NCBI RefSeq assembly: GCF_030816295.1
Contig: NZ_JAUSXV010000001.1
Span: forward strand, 1,984,001 to 2,048,000
DNA from: Microbacterium natoriense
GTDB taxonomy: Bacteria; Actinomycetota; Actinomycetes; Actinomycetales; Microbacteriaceae
Direction: 5' to 3'
DNA: 64,000 nucleotides
The notes under the pieces are model-generated. The model was not told where the DNA came from. It ran no database searches and saw nothing but the letters and a program-made list of their open reading frames with translations. The position numbers and the translations under genes were made by a program. Position 1 is the stretch's first letter, and each line of letters opens with the position of its first letter. Below are positions 58,994 to 64,000 of the stretch, piece by piece.

Positions 58994-60178
58994 ATGTCCG
59001 ATCCCCGCTACACCCCGTTGCGCGAACGCCACGAGGCGCTCGGAGCATCTTTCACCGACTTCGGCGGATGGCAGATGCCCGTGCGCTACACCTCCGATCT
59101 GGCCGAACACCACGCCGTGCGTCGGGCTGCCGGCATCTTCGACATCTCGCACATGGCCGAGTTCCTCGTCACCGGCCAGTACGCCGCGCAGTTCCTCGAC
59201 TACGCGCTCGCCAGCAGCATCTCCGCGATGGCGGTCGGGAAGGCGAAGTACTCGCTGATGCTGGCCGAAGACGGCGGCATCATCGACGACGTGATCGCGT
59301 ACCGCCTGGCCGATGACCGCTACCTGGTGATCGCGAATGCCGGCAACAGAGGCTACGTCGACGCTGCATTCGCCAAGAGGGTCAGGGCGTTCCCCTCGAT
59401 GCTGGAGCGCGAGCTGCCTGCGCCCGCCCCAGGGGAGGAGCGCAGCTTCGCCGGTTTCCTCGGCGACCGCGGTGTCGACGTCGAAGACGTGTCCGACTCG
59501 TTCGCGTTGCTGGCGGTGCAGGGCCCGGCGGCTGAGAGGATTCTCGCCGAGACCTCCGGCATCACCGAACTGAGCACACCGTGGGCCGAGCAGAAGTACT
59601 ACGCCTGGGCGGAGGCGCAGTTCCTGGGAGAGCCGCTTCTCGTCGCGCGCACCGGGTACACCGGCGAAGACGGCTTCGAGCTGCTCGTGCGCTCCGCCGA
59701 CGCCGCTGCGCTGTGGGACGACCTGCTCGCCGCCGGTGAGCCGCACGGCCTCGTCCCCGCAGGACTCGCCGCGCGCGACACCCTCCGTCTCGAAGCGGGC
59801 ATGCCGCTGTACGGGCACGAGCTGAGCCGCGACACCAAGCCGGTGCAGGCCGGTCTCGGCCGCGTCGTCGTCACCGCCAAGGAGAGCTTCGTCGGCAAGG
59901 AGAGCGTGGATGCCGCCCCCGGCGCCCCTGTCCTCGTCGGCCTCGCCGCAGAGGGCAAGCGCGCGGGCCGCGCCGGCTACGCCGTCGTCGACGAGGACGG
60001 CGTCGTCCTCGGAGAGATCACCAGCGGGGCCCTGAGCCCGACTCTCGGCCACCCGATCGCGATGGCCTATCTGACTCCGTCTTCCGCCGAAGAGGGAACC
60101 GCAGTATTCCTTGATGTGCGGGGCACCAGGATCCCCGCCACCGTGACCGCCCTGCCTTTCTACCGGAGGACCAAATGA
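58994..60178 (+). CDS. gcvT: Glycine cleavage system T protein (aminomethyltransferase)
   Basis: Transfers the methylene group from H-protein-bound aminomethyl to tetrahydrofolate. The 394-residue protein has [48 protein letters not shown] and [20 protein letters not shown]. The start ATG at 58994 is preceded by GGGAG within the riboswitch expression platform. Its stop overlaps gcvH by four bases. Confidence 0.96.
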   Translation: MSDPRYTPLRERHEALGASFTDFGGWQMPVRYTSDLAEHHAVRRAAGIFDISHMAEFLVTGQYAAQFLDYALASSISAMAVGKAKYSLMLAEDGGIIDDVIAYRLADDRYLVIANAGNRGYVDAAFAKRVRAFPSMLERELPAPAPGEERSFAGFLGDRGVDVEDVSDSFALLAVQGPAAERILAETSGITELSTPWAEQKYYAWAEAQFLGEPLLVARTGYTGEDGFELLVRSADAAALWDDLLAAGEPHGLVPAGLAARDTLRLEAGMPLYGHELSRDTKPVQAGLGRVVVTAKESFVGKESVDAAPGAPVLVGLAAEGKRAGRAGYAVVDEDGVVLGEITSGALSPTLGHPIAMAYLTPSSAEEGTAVFLDVRGTRIPATVTALPFYRRTK

Positions 60179-60552
60179 CCGACCTCACCGCACTCAAGTA
60201 CACCGACGAGCACGAGTGGATCGCCTCCGACGGCGACACCCTCACGATCGGCATCACCGACTACGCCGCCGAGAAGCTGGGCGACGTCGTGTTCGTCGAG
60301 CTCCCCGCCGTCGGCACCGAGATCACCGCGGGTGCGGTGGTCGGCGAGATCGAGTCGACCAAGTCCGTCGGGGAGCTCTACGCCCCCGTCGCCGGCACGG
60401 TCGTCGAGATCAACGACGCCGTCGTCGACGACCCTTCGCTCGTGAACTCCGAGCCGTTCGAGGGCGGCTGGCTGATCAAGGTGTCCGTCGCCGCCGGCGC
60501 GCTCGACGGCCTGCTCGACCGCGACGCGTACGTCGCACTCACGGAGGGCTGA
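60175..60552 (+). CDS. gcvH: Glycine cleavage system H protein
   Basis: Lipoyl carrier of the glycine cleavage complex. The 125-residue sequence has [21 protein letters not shown] and the lipoylated lysine in [16 protein letters not shown], plus [14 protein letters not shown]. Very close to the family norm in size. It follows gcvT with a four-base overlap. Confidence 0.97.
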   Translation: MTDLTALKYTDEHEWIASDGDTLTIGITDYAAEKLGDVVFVELPAVGTEITAGAVVGEIESTKSVGELYAPVAGTVVEINDAVVDDPSLVNSEPFEGGWLIKVSVAAGALDGLLDRDAYVALTEG

Positions 60553-60559
60553 TCTCCCC

Positions 60560-63436
<2,877 letters not shown>

Positions 63437-63458
63437 TCTCCTGACGAGCGCATCATCC

Positions 63459-63498
63459 ACGGCGCCGCGCGCATCCCGACGGATGTGCGCGGCGCCGT
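63459..63498 (+). terminator. Hairpin terminator of the gcv operon
   Basis: An ~18-bp nearly perfect GC-rich stem (GGCGCCGCGCGCATCC with its complement, one G-T pair) closes a four-base loop just after the gcvP stop. There is no T-run. Confidence 0.75.
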
Positions 63499-63668
63499 CG
63501 CCGTTTCCCCGCGTGACGCCGTGTGTCCGCCGTGTGTCGAGTTGATCGCAACTCAGTAACGGTTGATTCACGGAGTGCGGCGTTCGCGGAAGGTCGGGTT
63601 ACTCTCGAATATCCCTGCGCGACCGATGACGCTCGCGCAGTACCCGCATTGTCCACAGGAGGACGCAC

Positions 63669-64000
63669 GTGAAACGCAACAGGATCGCCCTCGCGGGCAC
63701 CGCCCTGCTCGCCGCAGGTGTCATGGCACTTGCCGGCTGCTCGGCCGGCAACGGCGACGCCGGCAACGGCGGCGAAGAGACCGGCGCATCGACCGGCATC
63801 GTCACCGTTCAGAGCAACGAGCCCCAGAACCCCCTTCTGCCCGCAGTCACCAACGAGGTCGGCGGCGGCCTGGTGCTGCAGAACATCTTCGCCGGCCTGG
63901 TCTACTACGAAGCGGACGGCAAGGTCGTCAACGACCTCGCCGAGTCGATCGAGTCCGAGGACAACCAGACCTGGACCATCAAGATCAAGAAGGACCAGGA
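63669..64000 (+). CDS. Peptide-type ABC substrate-binding lipoprotein (3' end outside the window)
   Basis: 110 codons of a family 5 solute-binding protein run off the right edge. KRNRIALAGTALLAAGVMALAGC is signal peptide and lipobox (cysteine near residue 24), then a Gly/Asn linker and the family start VTVQSNEPQNPLLPAVTNEVGG with LVLQNIFAGLVYY. The start is a GTG preceded by AGGAGG. The ~230 bases before it hold the gcv terminator and no other gene. It is probably the first gene of another importer operon. Confidence 0.88.
   Translation, partial: MKRNRIALAGTALLAAGVMALAGCSAGNGDAGNGGEETGASTGIVTVQSNEPQNPLLPAVTNEVGGGLVLQNIFAGLVYYEADGKVVNDLAESIESEDNQTWTIKIKKDQ

Overview
The window reads as chromosomal DNA of a high-GC actinobacterium of the family Microbacteriaceae, most likely Microbacterium. 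The grounds are the very high G+C content, frequent GTG starts, leaderless promoter geometry, DUF4307, DUF4245, DUF6264 and DUF6328 proteins in typical actinobacterial company, and ispH next to xseA/xseB. Almost all of it is densely packed core genome. No prophage, transposase, CRISPR array, rRNA or tRNA gene was seen.

Layout. 0-5.4 kb: end of ilvA, greA, a DUF4307 protein, a hemolysin III protein, a cis-prenyl transferase and a class V aminotransferase. 5.4-14.9 kb: phoH with a structured leader; a DUF559 nuclease gene bracketed by two copies of a long inverted repeat; then a minus-strand run xseA, xseB, DUF4245, carbonic anhydrase (frameshifted), fumC; divergent ispH; a candidate four-hairpin small RNA; DUF6264 and MOSC genes. 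14.9-18.9 kb: fbaA, glpX and rmuC. 18.9-22.7 kb: a tightly overlapping five-gene operon with a WXG100-like protein, a WLG-containing DUF1023 hydrolase and two paralogous lipoproteins, which looks like a type VII secretion-style effector and immunity unit. 22.7-36 kb: exonuclease, methyltransferases, ychF, Fpg/Nei glycosylase, a CmtR-type metal sensor with its exporter, ABC-F protein, potassium/proton antiporter and several small membrane proteins.

36-38.5 kb holds an ECF sigma factor, its zinc-finger anti-sigma factor, a DUF2231 membrane protein and a COG4315-type lipoprotein. Three promoters there share one TGAACTY-N15-CGTGTM signature, so the cluster appears to be an autoregulated SigL-like regulon. 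38.5-47 kb carries HesB-like, Dps, acyltransferase, MFS and ABC exporters, a dehydrogenase and a glycosyltransferase. 47-53 kb has a cluster of dispersed repeats, then the NAD operon nrtR-nadA-nadB-nadC-cysteine desulfurase, in which nadA is frameshifted. 53-58.6 kb is a complete dipeptide-type ABC importer. 58.6-63.5 kb is the glycine cleavage operon gcvT-gcvH-gcvP behind a tandem glycine riboswitch. The window ends inside a second peptide-binding lipoprotein gene.

The main leads are the sigma regulon, the type VII-like operon, the small RNA at 13.6-13.75 kb, the recurrent leaderless promoter geometry (TANNNT, six bases, start codon), the metal-sensor operator lying across its own start codon, and the repeat-flanked nuclease gene. 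The two frameshifts, each explained by one extra base in a housekeeping gene, could be sequencing errors and should be checked before any biological reading.
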